NCBI GenBank assembly: GCA_009786825.1
Contig: WQRI01000005.1
Location: forward strand, 1 to 48,800
Length of the DNA: 48,800 nt
Direction of reading: 5' to 3'
DNA from: Bacillota bacterium
GTDB lineage: Bacteria; Bacillota; Clostridia; Christensenellales; WQRI01
Part shown: one piece after another, positions 1-8,516 of the stretch
Position numbering within the stretch: position 1 is the stretch's first letter
How the letters are laid out: each line of letters opens with the position of its first letter
Translations under genes and position numbers: made by a program
Notes under the pieces: model-generated
What the model saw: only the letters and a program-made list of their open reading frames with translations
Told to the model about the DNA's origin: nothing
The model's database searches: none

Positions 1-18
1 CAAAGGGTTTTCCCCCGA

Positions 19-813
19 CTATAAACCACGTTTCAATCCTCTTCTAAACCTACCAAAAAACCCCCTATACCTATGCGTGCAGTCGTATAAATCGCGCGTG
101 CCGTTATGTAGGTTGCTTGCTAGCATATCAAATATTTGCCCCGTGAAAGATGTAGAATACACAGTCTCGCCTAGTGCGCTAAAAAGTGAGATATCATCGT
201 TATCCGGAATAACACCTATAATCTCTGTTTGCAATAGTTTGACAATATCTTGCACTTGCATCATCTCGCCCCTAACTATCATATCGCCACGCGCTTTGTT
301 TACTATTAAACTTATGCTGTTTAAGTCGTAATTTTTTAATAGGTTGATTGTTTTGTCTGCATCTCGTATTGCCGATATGTGCGGCGTGGTTATAACTATC
401 GCCTCTTCAGACGCCCCTACAGCCCTATGAAAGCCTAAGTCTATGCCGGCTGGGCAATCTAGTATTATGTAGTCGAACGCCAAATCTAGTTTGCTTACAA
501 TCTCTTTTATGTCGGCGCCACTTATGTCTGATTTGTCTATACCCCTTGCTGATGGCAAAACAAAAAGCGTTTCTATTTCGTCGTCTTGAATAAGGGCTTG
601 CCGCACCCTACACCTACCCTCTACAACATCTATAATATCGTACACTATTTTGTTTTCCATACCAAGCACCACGTCTAAATTATTCAGCCCAATATCTAAA
701 TCTATAAGTGCCACCTTTAAACCATACCTTGCTAATGACGCCCCTAAATTAGCAACAACAGTTGTTTTACCTACGCCACCCTTCCCGCTTGTTATCACAA
801 TTTTTCTTGCCAT
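19..813 (-). CDS. minD: Septum site-determining protein MinD
   Basis: MinD is a membrane-bound ATPase that positions the division site by recruiting MinC (and MinE or DivIVA/MinJ systems, depending on lineage). The 264-residue product begins with the deviant Walker A motif GKGGVGKTT near residue 10. It has the DLDIGLNNLD switch region and the DYIILDCPAGID segment typical of ParA/MinD ATPases. It ends in a basic amphipathic tail (RGFFGRFRRGLKRGL) matching the MinD membrane-targeting helix. The ORF track starts at an upstream GTG, but ATG at 813 is preferred because GAGGTGAAA lies at the right distance before it. It is the last of three genes on this strand after ppx-like and mreB-like genes, with a terminator between it and mreB-like. 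No minC or minE is visible in the window. Confidence 0.93.
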   Translation of the reverse strand: MARKIVITSGKGGVGKTTVVANLGASLARYGLKVALIDLDIGLNNLDVVLGMENKIVYDIIDVVEGRCRVRQALIQDDEIETLFVLPSARGIDKSDISGADIKEIVSKLDLAFDYIILDCPAGIDLGFHRAVGASEEAIVITTPHISAIRDADKTINLLKNYDLNSISLIVNKARGDMIVRGEMMQVQDIVKLLQTEIIGVIPDNDDISLFSALGETVYSTSFTGQIFDMLASNLHNGTRDLYDCTHRYRGFFGRFRRGLKRGL

Positions 814-824
814 TTTCACCTCAG

Positions 825-900
825 TTTTAAATGTTGAATTTTAAATGTTAAATTGTTTTACTCAATTTAAACACTTACTTTTGAACGTCTTACTATTAAA
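825..900. repeat. Degenerate heptad-armed element, left part (R1a)
   Basis: A left arm of TTTAAATGTT-type heptads is followed by a core remnant with CACTTACTTTTGAACGTC, which resembles the TTTTGAACAGTC box of intact copies. No matching right arm is clear. It sits in the leader of minD. Confidence 0.55.
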
Positions 901-931
901 TTCTGTGTATTAAAGTTAATTACTGCACTTC

Positions 932-963
932 AAAACAAAAAGCCCTAGCAAAAACTAGGACTT
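932..963 (-). terminator. Rho-independent terminator after the mreB-like gene
   Basis: On the minus strand AAGTCCTAG pairs with CTAGGGCTT around a TTTTTG loop, with one G-T pair, followed by a TTTGTTTTG tail. It lies downstream of the mreB-like gene and upstream of minD, so minD probably has its own promoter or relies on readthrough. Confidence 0.6.
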
Positions 964-1112
964 ATATTATACATTCTTTTTATAACTTTTGAACCACCTT
1001 CTACAAAATAAGTCTTTAACCGCAATTCTTTTTAATGTCGCAATTCTTTTTTGTCGCACTTTAATATGCCGTGGTTTTATCCGCACCACGCTCGCACGCA
1101 AGCACCTTATAA

Positions 1113-1175
1113 ATATTGCCCGCGCTAGCGGTGTAACAATTATTCAATATTCATTGTTCATTATTCATTCGCGAA
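1113..1175. repeat. Half heptad-armed element (R1b), reverse core
   Basis: The box TTGCCCGCGCTAGCGGTGTAA is followed by a heptad array of ATTCAAT/ATTCATT units. The array then continues as GC-rich heptads (GCGAAGC, GCTAGCC) into the end of the mreB-like gene. A left arm was not recognised. Confidence 0.7.
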
Positions 1176-1192
1176 GCGCTAGCCGCGAAGCG

Positions 1193-2323
1193 TTAGTCGC
1201 TGAGCGCTACCGTTGCATCAAAATGCTCTTTACTATCCCACAGCCTACCAGCGCCTATAACCACCGCGTTAAGTGGGTCGTCTGCTAACTTAATGTTTAA
1301 GCCTAGGTGGTGCTTTATAAATATATCAAGCCCGTGAGTCTGAGACAAACCGCCCGCAAGATATATGCCCGTTTGCGCAAGCCACTCTTCCGTTTTTTTG
1401 TCTACAAACTTTAGCATCGTATCTATAACTGTACATATTTGCAAAAAGTAAGGCGTGATTGCTTCCCTTATAAGAAGCGAGTTTAAGCGCATCTCATCAG
1501 AGCGCGAAGTTAGTAAATTTCTGCCATTTATTATTAAACTAGACTGGTCGTTTTGCTGAAGCGTGCCTATTTCTTGGCGCGCAATGTCCGCGGTACGCGA
1601 ACTTATCTCAAAAAAATTATGCTCTGCAACATAGTTTGTAAGGCTTGCGTTTAGCAAACTACCCCCTATGTTTATAGTGCAACCAGTTAAAATCTCTTTC
1701 CTGCCCCTGTCGTACACATCTTTTAACACATTGCCTATAATAGCAAAGTCGGTTGCCCCGTGTCCCATAGATATAGCAAAGCACGGCACGTGAGAGTGCA
1801 ACAAGTTTAGATAATTAGCAAGCGCTAGAGAATGCGGTAAAAGGTGAACTTCATCTGCCCCCGCTTCTTTTAAAGAATGAAAATATGTAGCCTTATCTTT
1901 TTCTGAAGCCCCTGTCGGAACACAACAAATTACTGCAAATTTCGCACCAAGCGTACTACTCTGCGCTTTGCTTACGGCACTTTTGCTAGCCTTTTTAGCG
2001 CCCTTACTTGCCTTAGTGCCACTACCCTTAACACTATTACCCCCAACTGCGCCACTACCAATAACCTTTTCAAAAAAAGCCCTAACAAGCGCTGTAAGTT
2101 TGTCGCGACTTTTAATTTCTGCTTCTTTTATAGGCGAATAGATTTTTACATTTGCAATAGGAAATTGCATAAGCTCTTTGGCTTCGTCGCCAACTGCTTT
2201 TATCATCTCTCCATTTTTCGTCTCTTCAATAGCAATAAGGGTGGACTCTTTAAGCACGAGACCACGCCCTTTTTCATAAATCGTAGTAGTTGACGAACCT
2301 ATATCAATTGCAAAATAAATCAT
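1193..2323 (-). CDS. MreB/Mbl-like actin homologue
   Basis: Bacterial actin of the MreB/Mbl family, expected to form membrane-associated filaments that guide side-wall peptidoglycan synthesis. The 376-residue product has the phosphate-1 motif DIGSSTTTIYEKGRGLVL near the start, the AVGDEAKELMQFP segment, and a LAGGLSQTHGLD adenosine-binding motif near the end. It is divergent: an Ala/Lys/Ser-rich insertion (GTKASKGAKKASKSAVSKA) sits around residues 95-125, where classical MreB has none. ATG at 2323 is preferred because the TTG start in the ORF track lies inside the heptad repeat. No Shine-Dalgarno is visible upstream, and the repeat arm ends only a few bases from the ATG. The last codons and stop lie in a GC-rich heptad array. 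Which paralogue (MreB, Mbl, MreBH) cannot be told. Confidence 0.82.
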   Translation of the reverse strand: MIYFAIDIGSSTTTIYEKGRGLVLKESTLIAIEETKNGEMIKAVGDEAKELMQFPIANVKIYSPIKEAEIKSRDKLTALVRAFFEKVIGSGAVGGNSVKGSGTKASKGAKKASKSAVSKAQSSTLGAKFAVICCVPTGASEKDKATYFHSLKEAGADEVHLLPHSLALANYLNLLHSHVPCFAISMGHGATDFAIIGNVLKDVYDRGRKEILTGCTINIGGSLLNASLTNYVAEHNFFEISSRTADIARQEIGTLQQNDQSSLIINGRNLLTSRSDEMRLNSLLIREAITPYFLQICTVIDTMLKFVDKKTEEWLAQTGIYLAGGLSQTHGLDIFIKHHLGLNIKLADDPLNAVVIGAGRLWDSKEHFDATVALSD

Positions 2324-2326
2324 AAT

Positions 2327-2513
2327 TTCAATGTACAAATTACAATGTACAATTTACAAATGTTAAACTCATAGTAACAAAACATTTGAACAGTTTGCTG
2401 TAGTGCCTTTTTAATATTTTTATTGTGTGCAAGTAGCAAATTAAAACTGTTCAAACGATTAAGCATTTAGCAAATAAAATATTTGTAATTTGTACATTGT
2501 AATTTGTAATTTT
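2327..2513. repeat. Heptad-armed element R2 (TGTACAA type, symmetric core)
   Basis: The left arm has ATGTACA/AATTACA/ATTTACA heptads and the right arm ATTTGTA/CATTGTA heptads, forming inverted arms. The core lacks the CGCTAGCG box but carries TTTGAACAGTTTG on the left and AAACTGTTCAAACG on the right, so the core itself is symmetric. It fills the gap between the mreB-like start and the ppx-like stop codon. Confidence 0.85.
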
Positions 2514-4031
2514 TTAAAGTATGTCCAAATTTTTTCTATATACTTTTCTGAACTCTGGGTTGGCTCTGGTTGCTTCCCTAATTTCTAAACTTGCGTCTGC
2601 TTTTACTTCTGTTTTTAAAATAACGCTATCGCCCAAAACATCGCACACAAGCCCGGTAATCACACCTTGCATACCCCTATCTAAACCCTCTGCTATTCTT
2701 ATTAAAATGCCTAGGCGCTTAACCGCCTCGAAGTCTTCTGGCAATAATAAATCTTTAAACTTTGTAAGCCCCGCAACATCAACCTCACCCTTTCTGTGCG
2801 CACCCGCAATAAACGCCGCAAGCACAATCTCTCTATGGCTAAGCCCGTACAATTGAGAGGCTAGTATAGAATAAGTAGAATGGCGGTGGTGGTCGTAATA
2901 CTTTACATTAAGCCCTATATCGTGCAGATAGCCCGCAACGCGCAAAACCTTTGTGTATGTGCGCGGAAGTTTGTGCAAAACCCTAAGTTGCTTAAACAGC
3001 ATCATACAAAGCGCCGCCGTATGCTCTGCGTGTTCGAAATTAGAATTTGTAAATGCAAGTGATGTATTCACGCTGTACATCAAAATATCAGACATCGGCT
3101 TGTCTTGCGTGTTTCCGCTTGCGTGATATAAAAGCAAACCTTCCCTCTTTCCAGCCCCGCTTATAGTTAACGACTTTATATTTACATAGTCCATAATAGA
3201 CTTTAGTATAGACACAGCGCTAACAAACGTATCTGCACGACCAGCAGTTAAACCCTTAAGTTTTTGGCGCTTATCTATATCTAATACTTTCAATAAGTCG
3301 TATACATTTTTTATATCTTCTTCGCCCATTTGATAGTTGTGGTTCATCTCTAGTGGATATTTTCTTGCAAGCCTACTTATCTTAGATAAGTTTCTGAACG
3401 AACCCCCGACACCAACAATCTGTGTATCGTCTTCTATATCTTGCAACCAATCTACTTGCGTTAGTTGCTTTGCAAAAAATGTCTCTGCCTTTGTAGCATT
3501 AACTTCGCCCGACTTACCGCTTTCGTTAAACAGCATATTAACAGTTAGCGCACCAAACGGCAAAATAGCCGAATTTAAAATGGTTCGGCGATTATAATAA
3601 GTTAGCGAAGTGTAATTAGCCTCTATAGAAATAATGATGCCCTTTGGGATATCCAAACTATTAATAACACCCCTATATAAATAGTAGTGTTCTTCTTCTT
3701 CGTTTAAAATTTTAAACCTAAAACCTGTGGTTGCGTATGCTTCGTCTAAAAAAGATTTCTGATTTTTTACGCGCATAAAAATGCTGGAGGTATACGCCAA
3801 AGTTTTAGTTACTTGATAATAGTCGCAAAGTTTTCTGAAGTTTTTTAAAACCTTCATTGTTTCCGCTATGCGCTCTGGGCGGAACATTCCGTCTCTTGCT
3901 ATATCCTCGCAAAGTTTAATGCTGTCTGAGTAATCGTCTATAATGTTATAATAAGGTCCTTTATCGGACACTTGCGCTACAACCAATCTTGCCATAGCGC
4001 TTCCTAAATCTATTATCGCTACTTTTTCCAT
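2514..4031 (-). CDS. Ppx/GppA-like phosphatase with C-terminal HD domain
   Basis: Member of the exopolyphosphatase / guanosine pentaphosphate phosphohydrolase family, an actin-like ATPase fold. The N-terminal motif AIIDLGSAMARLVV corresponds to the DxGSN loop, EEEEHYYLYRGV to the catalytic-Glu region, and VGVGGSFRNLSKI to the GGT loop. An HD-type domain follows, with LHDIGLNVKYYDHHRHSTYSI near residue 370. At 505 residues it matches the long Ppx form with an HD extension. The usual DIGGGSTEL loop is replaced by ISIEANYTSLTYY, so phosphohydrolase activity may be altered or lost. Upstream of the ATG only weak AAGAG is visible. It is followed by R2 and the mreB-like gene on the same strand. Confidence 0.8.
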   Translation of the reverse strand: MEKVAIIDLGSAMARLVVAQVSDKGPYYNIIDDYSDSIKLCEDIARDGMFRPERIAETMKVLKNFRKLCDYYQVTKTLAYTSSIFMRVKNQKSFLDEAYATTGFRFKILNEEEEHYYLYRGVINSLDIPKGIIISIEANYTSLTYYNRRTILNSAILPFGALTVNMLFNESGKSGEVNATKAETFFAKQLTQVDWLQDIEDDTQIVGVGGSFRNLSKISRLARKYPLEMNHNYQMGEEDIKNVYDLLKVLDIDKRQKLKGLTAGRADTFVSAVSILKSIMDYVNIKSLTISGAGKREGLLLYHASGNTQDKPMSDILMYSVNTSLAFTNSNFEHAEHTAALCMMLFKQLRVLHKLPRTYTKVLRVAGYLHDIGLNVKYYDHHRHSTYSILASQLYGLSHREIVLAAFIAGAHRKGEVDVAGLTKFKDLLLPEDFEAVKRLGILIRIAEGLDRGMQGVITGLVCDVLGDSVILKTEVKADASLEIREATRANPEFRKVYRKNLDIL

Positions 4032-4129
4032 AACTCTTAATTTTTTACCCTTTGTTTTTTTCTTTAACCTAACCTAATGTTTTTTGCATATGTTTTTTTG
4101 CCCATATGCTTTGTTTTGCTTACCTTGTA

Positions 4130-4366
4130 TTACTTCTTTTTTGCTTCTATAATTTTTACAACATCTGCAATGGTCTTAATCTCAGAAGCCTCTTCCGTTG
4201 GTATTTGAATGCCTAAGTTCTCTTCCATTGCCGTTAATAATTCTATTAAGTCTAAACTGTCTGCGCCTAAATCGTCTTGCAGATTAGCCTCCGGCACAAT
4301 TTTATCTTCTGAGATATTAAGTTCGCTTGCTAACAATTTTTTAACTTGTTCTAAAATGTTTGCCAT
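4130..4366 (-). CDS. acpP: Acyl carrier protein
   Basis: Carrier of growing acyl chains in type II fatty acid synthesis. The 78-residue acidic product has the GADSLDLIEL motif, with Ser37 as the 4'-phosphopantetheine attachment site, and length and helix pattern are typical of AcpP. GGGAG precedes the ATG at good spacing. No other fab gene is next to it; it is a single gene with a consensus promoter. A carrier for a different pathway cannot be excluded, but the sequence is canonical. Confidence 0.95.
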   Translation of the reverse strand: MANILEQVKKLLASELNISEDKIVPEANLQDDLGADSLDLIELLTAMEENLGIQIPTEEASEIKTIADVVKIIEAKKK

Positions 4367-4443
4367 AAATTTTCTCCCGTATTTTTAAATACATAATATA
4401 TTTTTAAATGTTCTTTATCTATACTAAAATTCTATTCTTACTT

Positions 4444-4472
4444 ATTATAAACCATAAACGCAATTTTGTCAA
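4444..4472 (-). promoter_or_regulatory. Sigma-A type promoter of acpP
   Basis: On the minus strand a perfect TTGACA is separated by exactly 17 bp from a perfect TATAAT, about 75 bp before the acpP start codon. Confidence 0.8.
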
Positions 4473-4480
4473 TACTAATT

Positions 4481-4640
4481 AATGTTAAATTTTAAATGTT
4501 AAATTTTAAATTGCTTCACCCGCTTAGCGCGAGAAAAAATTTATTTTCTTTAATGCACACAAAAACACATCGCAAACTGTTCAAAAGTTATTGCCTTAAT
4601 GAGTTAAACCATTTAAAATTTAACATTCAACATTAAAAAT
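4481..4640. repeat. Heptad-armed element R3 (TGTTAAA type)
   Basis: The left arm is AATGTTAAATTTTAAATG and the right arm CATTTAAAATTTAACATT. The core has a decayed box (TTCACCCGCTTAGCGCGAG) and the conserved AAACTGTTCAAAAG. It lies between the acpP promoter and the ppdK stop codon. Confidence 0.85.
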
Positions 4641-4645
4641 TGCAT

Positions 4646-7423
4646 CTAGCCTCTAACTTCAGACAAGCCCTTTTCTTTCTCGCGCTCTTCTCTTATACTT
4701 GCTTGTGCTGCTGCTAGGCGCGCTATCGGAACTCTATAAGGCGAACACGATACATAGTCTAGCCCCAACTTATAGCAATACTCTATACTTACCGGGTCTC
4801 CGCCGTGTTCTCCGCAAATTCCTATTTTTAAGTCTGGCTTTGCGCGCTTGCCTTCTTTAACAGACATTTCCATTAAAAGCCCAACGCCCGACTTATCTAG
4901 TGAGGCGAACGGGTCGTTTGGATATATGTTATTATCTAGATAGTCTTGCAATATTTTTGCGCCATCGTCTCTTGATATTCCGTAAGTTAACTGCGTTAAG
5001 TCGTTAGTGCCAAAACTGAAAAAATCTGCTTCTAGCGCTATATCAAAAGAATGTAGCGCCGCCCTTGGTATTTCTATCATCGTGCCTACTGTATAGTCTA
5101 CTTCTATGCTGGTCTCATCTAAAACTTTTTGCGCTTCCGCAAGCACAATGTTTTTTACAAAGCGCATTTCTTTAACATCGTTAATAAGCGGAATCATAAT
5201 CTCTGCATTTGCCTTAAGCCCGTTTTGCTTTAAGTATACAAGCGCCTCTATAATTGCGCGCGTTTGCATTGCGGCAATCTCTGGGTAAGATACTGCCAAA
5301 CGACAACCCCTATGACCCATCATTGGATTAATCTCGTGAAGGCTAGCCGCCCTTAACTTTAGTTGCTTCCAATCTACTTTGTCGCGCCCCCTTGCGTTTA
5401 ACTGCTTTGCTAGAAGTTTAAACTCGGCGTCTGTTTTTGGTAAAAACTCGTGAAGCGGTGGGTCTAAAAGCCTTATGGTTACAGGGCGTACACCCATCGC
5501 TTTAAATATTCCGATATAGTCTGCGCGCTGATAACCGATAAGGTCACGACACGCAATAAGTCTCTCTTTTTCCGTTTCGGCAAGTATAAGTCTTTGCATT
5601 TTTGGTATGCGCTCTTTATCAAAAAACATATGCTCAGACCTTACAAGCCCTATGCCCTCTGCGCCAAACTCTATCGCCTTTTTAGCGTCTTCTGGCGTGT
5701 CTGCATTTGTTCTGACTTGCATTTTTCTGAAGTTATCTGCCCACTCCATAAAGGTTGCAAAATGCCCGCTAATTTTAGGCTTAACAGTTGCAATAGCCCC
5801 CTCGTAAACTTTGCCCGTAGAGCCATCTAGCGAGATTACCGCGCCCTCTTTATACACCTTGCCACCAAGCGTAAACCTTTTGCCCTTTTCATCTATTTGA
5901 AGTGCCTCTAACCCGCACACACAGCACGTACCCATACCGCGCGCAACTACCGCCGCGTGAGAGGTCATACCACCCTTTGCTGTTAGTATACCCTCCGACA
6001 CGTGCATACCGCCTATATCATCTGGCGAGGTCTCGTTTCTTACCAGTATAACCTTCTCACCCTTTGCCGCCGCACGCTCTGCATCTTTAGATGTAAAGTA
6101 AATTTTACCACTAGCAGCCCCGGGCGACGCCGCCAACCCCTTTGCAATATGCTGGGCTTTTGCAAGCGCCTTTGTATCAAAAACTGGGTGAAGCAAAGCG
6201 TCTAACTGCTTTGGGTCTACCATTAAAACTGCTTCTTGCTTTGTTATTAAAACTTCGTCTACTAAATCTATCGCTATTTTTAGGGCAGCCGTTGCCGTAC
6301 GCTTTCCGCTTCGCGTTTGCAAAAAATAAAGTTTGCCTTGCTCTATAGTAAACTCCATATCTTGCATATCTTTATAGTGGCGCTCTAAAAGGTCTGAGAG
6401 TGTTAAAAACTCTTTATATACTTCTGGCAGTTCTGCCTCTAATTCAGAAAATGGCTTTGGCGTTTTTAAGCCCGCAACAATATCCTCGCCTTGCGCATTC
6501 ATTATGTACTCGCCGTAAATTTCTTTGTCGCCGGTAGATGGGTTTCTAGAAAACACAACGCCCGTGCCAGACTTATCGCAAAAGTTTCCATACACCATAC
6601 TCTGCACGTTTACAGCCGTACCCCAGTCGTGCGGGATATCGTACATACGCCTGTAAGTGTAAGCGCGCTCGTTCTCCCACGAATCAAACACAGCCTCTAC
6701 CGCGTTAAAAAGTTGTTCTTTTACACACGTCGGAAAGTCGCGCTCGCGCTCGTACTTGTAAGACTCTTTAAACATATTAGCAATTTTTTTATAATGCTCT
6801 GCCGTTAGGTCGGCATCATCTGCTATATTATTTCTTGCTTTAAAATTATCAAACGCGCTCTCAAAAATGTGCTTATCTATACCCTCAACAATGCTTCCAT
6901 ACATCATTATAAAGCGGCGATAACTATCATACGCAAAGCGCGCGTTGTTAGTAACCGCGGCTAAAACTTCTACCACTTCGTCGTTTAAGCCTAAGTTTAA
7001 AATGGTGTCCATCATACCCGGCATACTAGCCCTAGAGCCAGAGCGCACAGATACCAAAAGCGGCACAGCCCCTTTATCACTATTACTTAGCCCAAATTGC
7101 TTGCCCGTTAGTTTTTCTAAATTTACAATTGCGCTGTCTATTTGCTGTTTAATCTCACTAGACAGCACCTTGCCGCTCGTGTTATAGTTAGTGCAGCCTT
7201 CCGTGCTAACAATAAACCCTTGCGGGATAGGAAGCCCCAAGCGCGTCATCTCGCATAGGTTTGCGCCCTTACCACCCAAAAGGTTAATCATAGAGCCATC
7301 GCCCTCGTTAAACATATAAACATACTTGTGCGCCCGAGCATCTACCGCTGTGGCACTTGCCGACTTTTCTGCCTTTGCCGCATTACTCGACACTTTACTA
7401 TCTGCTTTTAATTTCTTAGCCAT
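4646..7423 (-). CDS. ppdK: Pyruvate, phosphate dikinase
   Basis: Interconverts pyruvate, ATP and phosphate with phosphoenolpyruvate, AMP and pyrophosphate; in anaerobes it can serve glycolysis or gluconeogenesis. Order: nucleotide-binding domain starting at LLGGKGANLCEM, swivelling phosphohistidine domain with GGMTSHAAVVARGMGT (catalytic His near 490), and C-terminal TIM-barrel PEP domain with GICGEHGGDP containing the catalytic Cys near 867. At 925 residues it is slightly longer than the usual ~875-900 because of an Ala/Lys/Ser-rich N-terminal extension of about 25 residues, similar in flavour to the insertion in the mreB-like protein. AAAGGAGTG precedes the start. It appears monocistronic. 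Confidence 0.96.
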   Translation of the reverse strand: MAKKLKADSKVSSNAAKAEKSASATAVDARAHKYVYMFNEGDGSMINLLGGKGANLCEMTRLGLPIPQGFIVSTEGCTNYNTSGKVLSSEIKQQIDSAIVNLEKLTGKQFGLSNSDKGAVPLLVSVRSGSRASMPGMMDTILNLGLNDEVVEVLAAVTNNARFAYDSYRRFIMMYGSIVEGIDKHIFESAFDNFKARNNIADDADLTAEHYKKIANMFKESYKYERERDFPTCVKEQLFNAVEAVFDSWENERAYTYRRMYDIPHDWGTAVNVQSMVYGNFCDKSGTGVVFSRNPSTGDKEIYGEYIMNAQGEDIVAGLKTPKPFSELEAELPEVYKEFLTLSDLLERHYKDMQDMEFTIEQGKLYFLQTRSGKRTATAALKIAIDLVDEVLITKQEAVLMVDPKQLDALLHPVFDTKALAKAQHIAKGLAASPGAASGKIYFTSKDAERAAAKGEKVILVRNETSPDDIGGMHVSEGILTAKGGMTSHAAVVARGMGTCCVCGLEALQIDEKGKRFTLGGKVYKEGAVISLDGSTGKVYEGAIATVKPKISGHFATFMEWADNFRKMQVRTNADTPEDAKKAIEFGAEGIGLVRSEHMFFDKERIPKMQRLILAETEKERLIACRDLIGYQRADYIGIFKAMGVRPVTIRLLDPPLHEFLPKTDAEFKLLAKQLNARGRDKVDWKQLKLRAASLHEINPMMGHRGCRLAVSYPEIAAMQTRAIIEALVYLKQNGLKANAEIMIPLINDVKEMRFVKNIVLAEAQKVLDETSIEVDYTVGTMIEIPRAALHSFDIALEADFFSFGTNDLTQLTYGISRDDGAKILQDYLDNNIYPNDPFASLDKSGVGLLMEMSVKEGKRAKPDLKIGICGEHGGDPVSIEYCYKLGLDYVSCSPYRVPIARLAAAQASIREEREKEKGLSEVRG

Positions 7424-7767
7424 ATAAATTGCCCACTCCTTTATTTGCTTTGAAAAACCACCTTATAACCTAAATATAAGTTTGCTTGCATATGTTTGCA
7501 TATGTTCAACGAACTACCGCAAACAATTTACAACCTTATACTAAGTTTTGCAAGATGTTTACTATAAAAGCCTATTTTTGTATATTTAGATATTATACCA
7601 CAAAACAAAAAAAAGAGCAAACAAAAACAGCACATTGCTCAAACTACTTCTCACTCTTTCGCTCTAAACCTTGCCTTATGCTTGCTCTGCACAAGGCACG
7701 CTACCTGCGTTTGCTCTGCATATGCTTAATACCATACACGCTACCTGCATATACTTTTGCACTCGCT
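7424..7767. other. Gene-free stretch with short direct repeats
   Basis: This gap holds the ppdK leader and promoter. Near its right end CACGCTACCTGC occurs twice (7697 and 7737) and TTGCTCTGC twice, giving a loose direct repeat of about 30-40 bp. TTGCATATG occurs twice near 7486-7506. No credible gene was seen. Confidence 0.5.
7592..7620 (-). promoter_or_regulatory. Probable ppdK promoter
   Basis: On the minus strand TTGCTC and a perfect TATAAT are separated by 17 bp, which predicts a leader of about 160 nt before ppdK. Confidence 0.45.
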
Positions 7768-8196
7768 CTACATCTGGTCGTCGTAAGAGTTGTAATTTCT
7801 ATTTGTGCTGTTATACTTTTGGTGCTTCAATGCGGGCGTTACTTTAGTTTTAGACTTTAATGCATTTTTTGTTGCTAGTGCTAATCTGTGCTTAAGGCAA
7901 TGCTGGCTACTAACGTCCGTTACATCTATAGCCCTAACACACTTAGTTAACCACGGCATCGCCTTGGCTAGTTTGTCAATTATATCTGAAACTTCGCTAT
8001 CATCTAACTTGTAGTTAGATGTGTACACAGAGCCTTGCCTATGCGCCCACCTTTCTTTAATAAAAAATCTTTTTAAATCGTAATAAGCATTTTTATAGTG
8101 GTCTGGGTTTAGAGTTATAGCAGGTTTTGGATAATACTCTTTTAACCACTCTTGCTTTAAATCGAACGCTATTTGCTTACGCGATTTATCTGTCAT
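7768..8196 (-). CDS. VapD-like (Cas2-fold) putative endoribonuclease
   Basis: Resembles virulence-associated protein D, a small endoribonuclease with a Cas2-like ferredoxin fold, toxin of VapXD in Haemophilus. Matching blocks are IAFDLKQEWLKEYY (with the early Asp, here D12), YKNAYYDLKRFF, RQGSVYTSNY and WLTKCVRAIDVTDV, in the same order as VapD. The family is usually ~95 residues; this one is 142, with a basic Lys/Asn-rich tail of about 45 residues (residues ~98-142). It starts 2 bp after the stop of the preceding gene and has no clear Shine-Dalgarno, suggesting translational coupling. It is last in a three-gene operon with two copies of an unknown protein. Recognition is by motif memory only; Cas2 is excluded by the lack of any cas gene or array. 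Confidence 0.68.
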   Translation of the reverse strand: MTDKSRKQIAFDLKQEWLKEYYPKPAITLNPDHYKNAYYDLKRFFIKERWAHRQGSVYTSNYKLDDSEVSDIIDKLAKAMPWLTKCVRAIDVTDVSSQHCLKHRLALATKNALKSKTKVTPALKHQKYNSTNRNYNSYDDQM

Positions 8197-8198
8197 TT

Positions 8199-8516
8199 TT
8201 ATTTTAATGGGTATATCCCCCTTTTGTACTTATCTTTTACCTGCTTTAAAATATCCCCATATGTGTTTTCTGTTTCTAATGTCCAATGAGTTGCCGTTTT
8301 TATAAACCACTCCTCGTTTTTAAATGTGCTTAATAAAGTCAACATTCCAGAATAGTCATCTTTTTTACCTGTGCCAAATACTACTAGCATATTGCCTTCT
8401 ATTTTGCACTTTAGATTTACTTCGCGCGCTTGCTCTGCTATACAATCAAACACACTTTGCATTGTAAAACCATAGCGGTCTACTGCACCCTTATCAAACT
8501 TAAATTCCATTCTCAT
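8199..8516 (-). CDS. Unknown small protein, copy 2 of tandem pair
   Basis: A 105-residue protein of no family I recognise, sharing most of its first ~58 residues with the gene just upstream (MRMEFKFDKGAVDRYGFTMQ in both) but diverging in the C-terminal half (SGMLTLLSTFKNEEWFIKTA against SGMLGLMHDLSHSEWFLKTA). Predicted mixed alpha/beta, no signal peptide or membrane segment. Its ATG overlaps the stop of the upstream copy in an ATGA arrangement, and GGGGG lies 10 bp before the start. The VapD-like gene follows after 2 bp. In VapXD the antitoxin precedes the toxin, so an antitoxin role is an inference from position only. Confidence 0.75.
   Translation of the reverse strand: MRMEFKFDKGAVDRYGFTMQSVFDCIAEQAREVNLKCKIEGNMLVVFGTGKKDDYSGMLTLLSTFKNEEWFIKTATHWTLETENTYGDILKQVKDKYKRGIYPLK

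Noticed and set aside
989-1288. Plus-strand ORF of 99 aa
   Set aside because: It covers an intergenic repeat and the end of the mreB-like gene in antisense, with no ribosome binding site.
7486-7860. Plus-strand ORF of 124 aa upstream of ppdK
   Set aside because: It runs through the ppdK promoter and into the VapD-like gene on the other strand; no ribosome binding site and no recognisable protein pattern.
7768-8196. Cas2
   Set aside because: The motifs fit VapD better, and there is no cas1, other cas gene or repeat-spacer array nearby.
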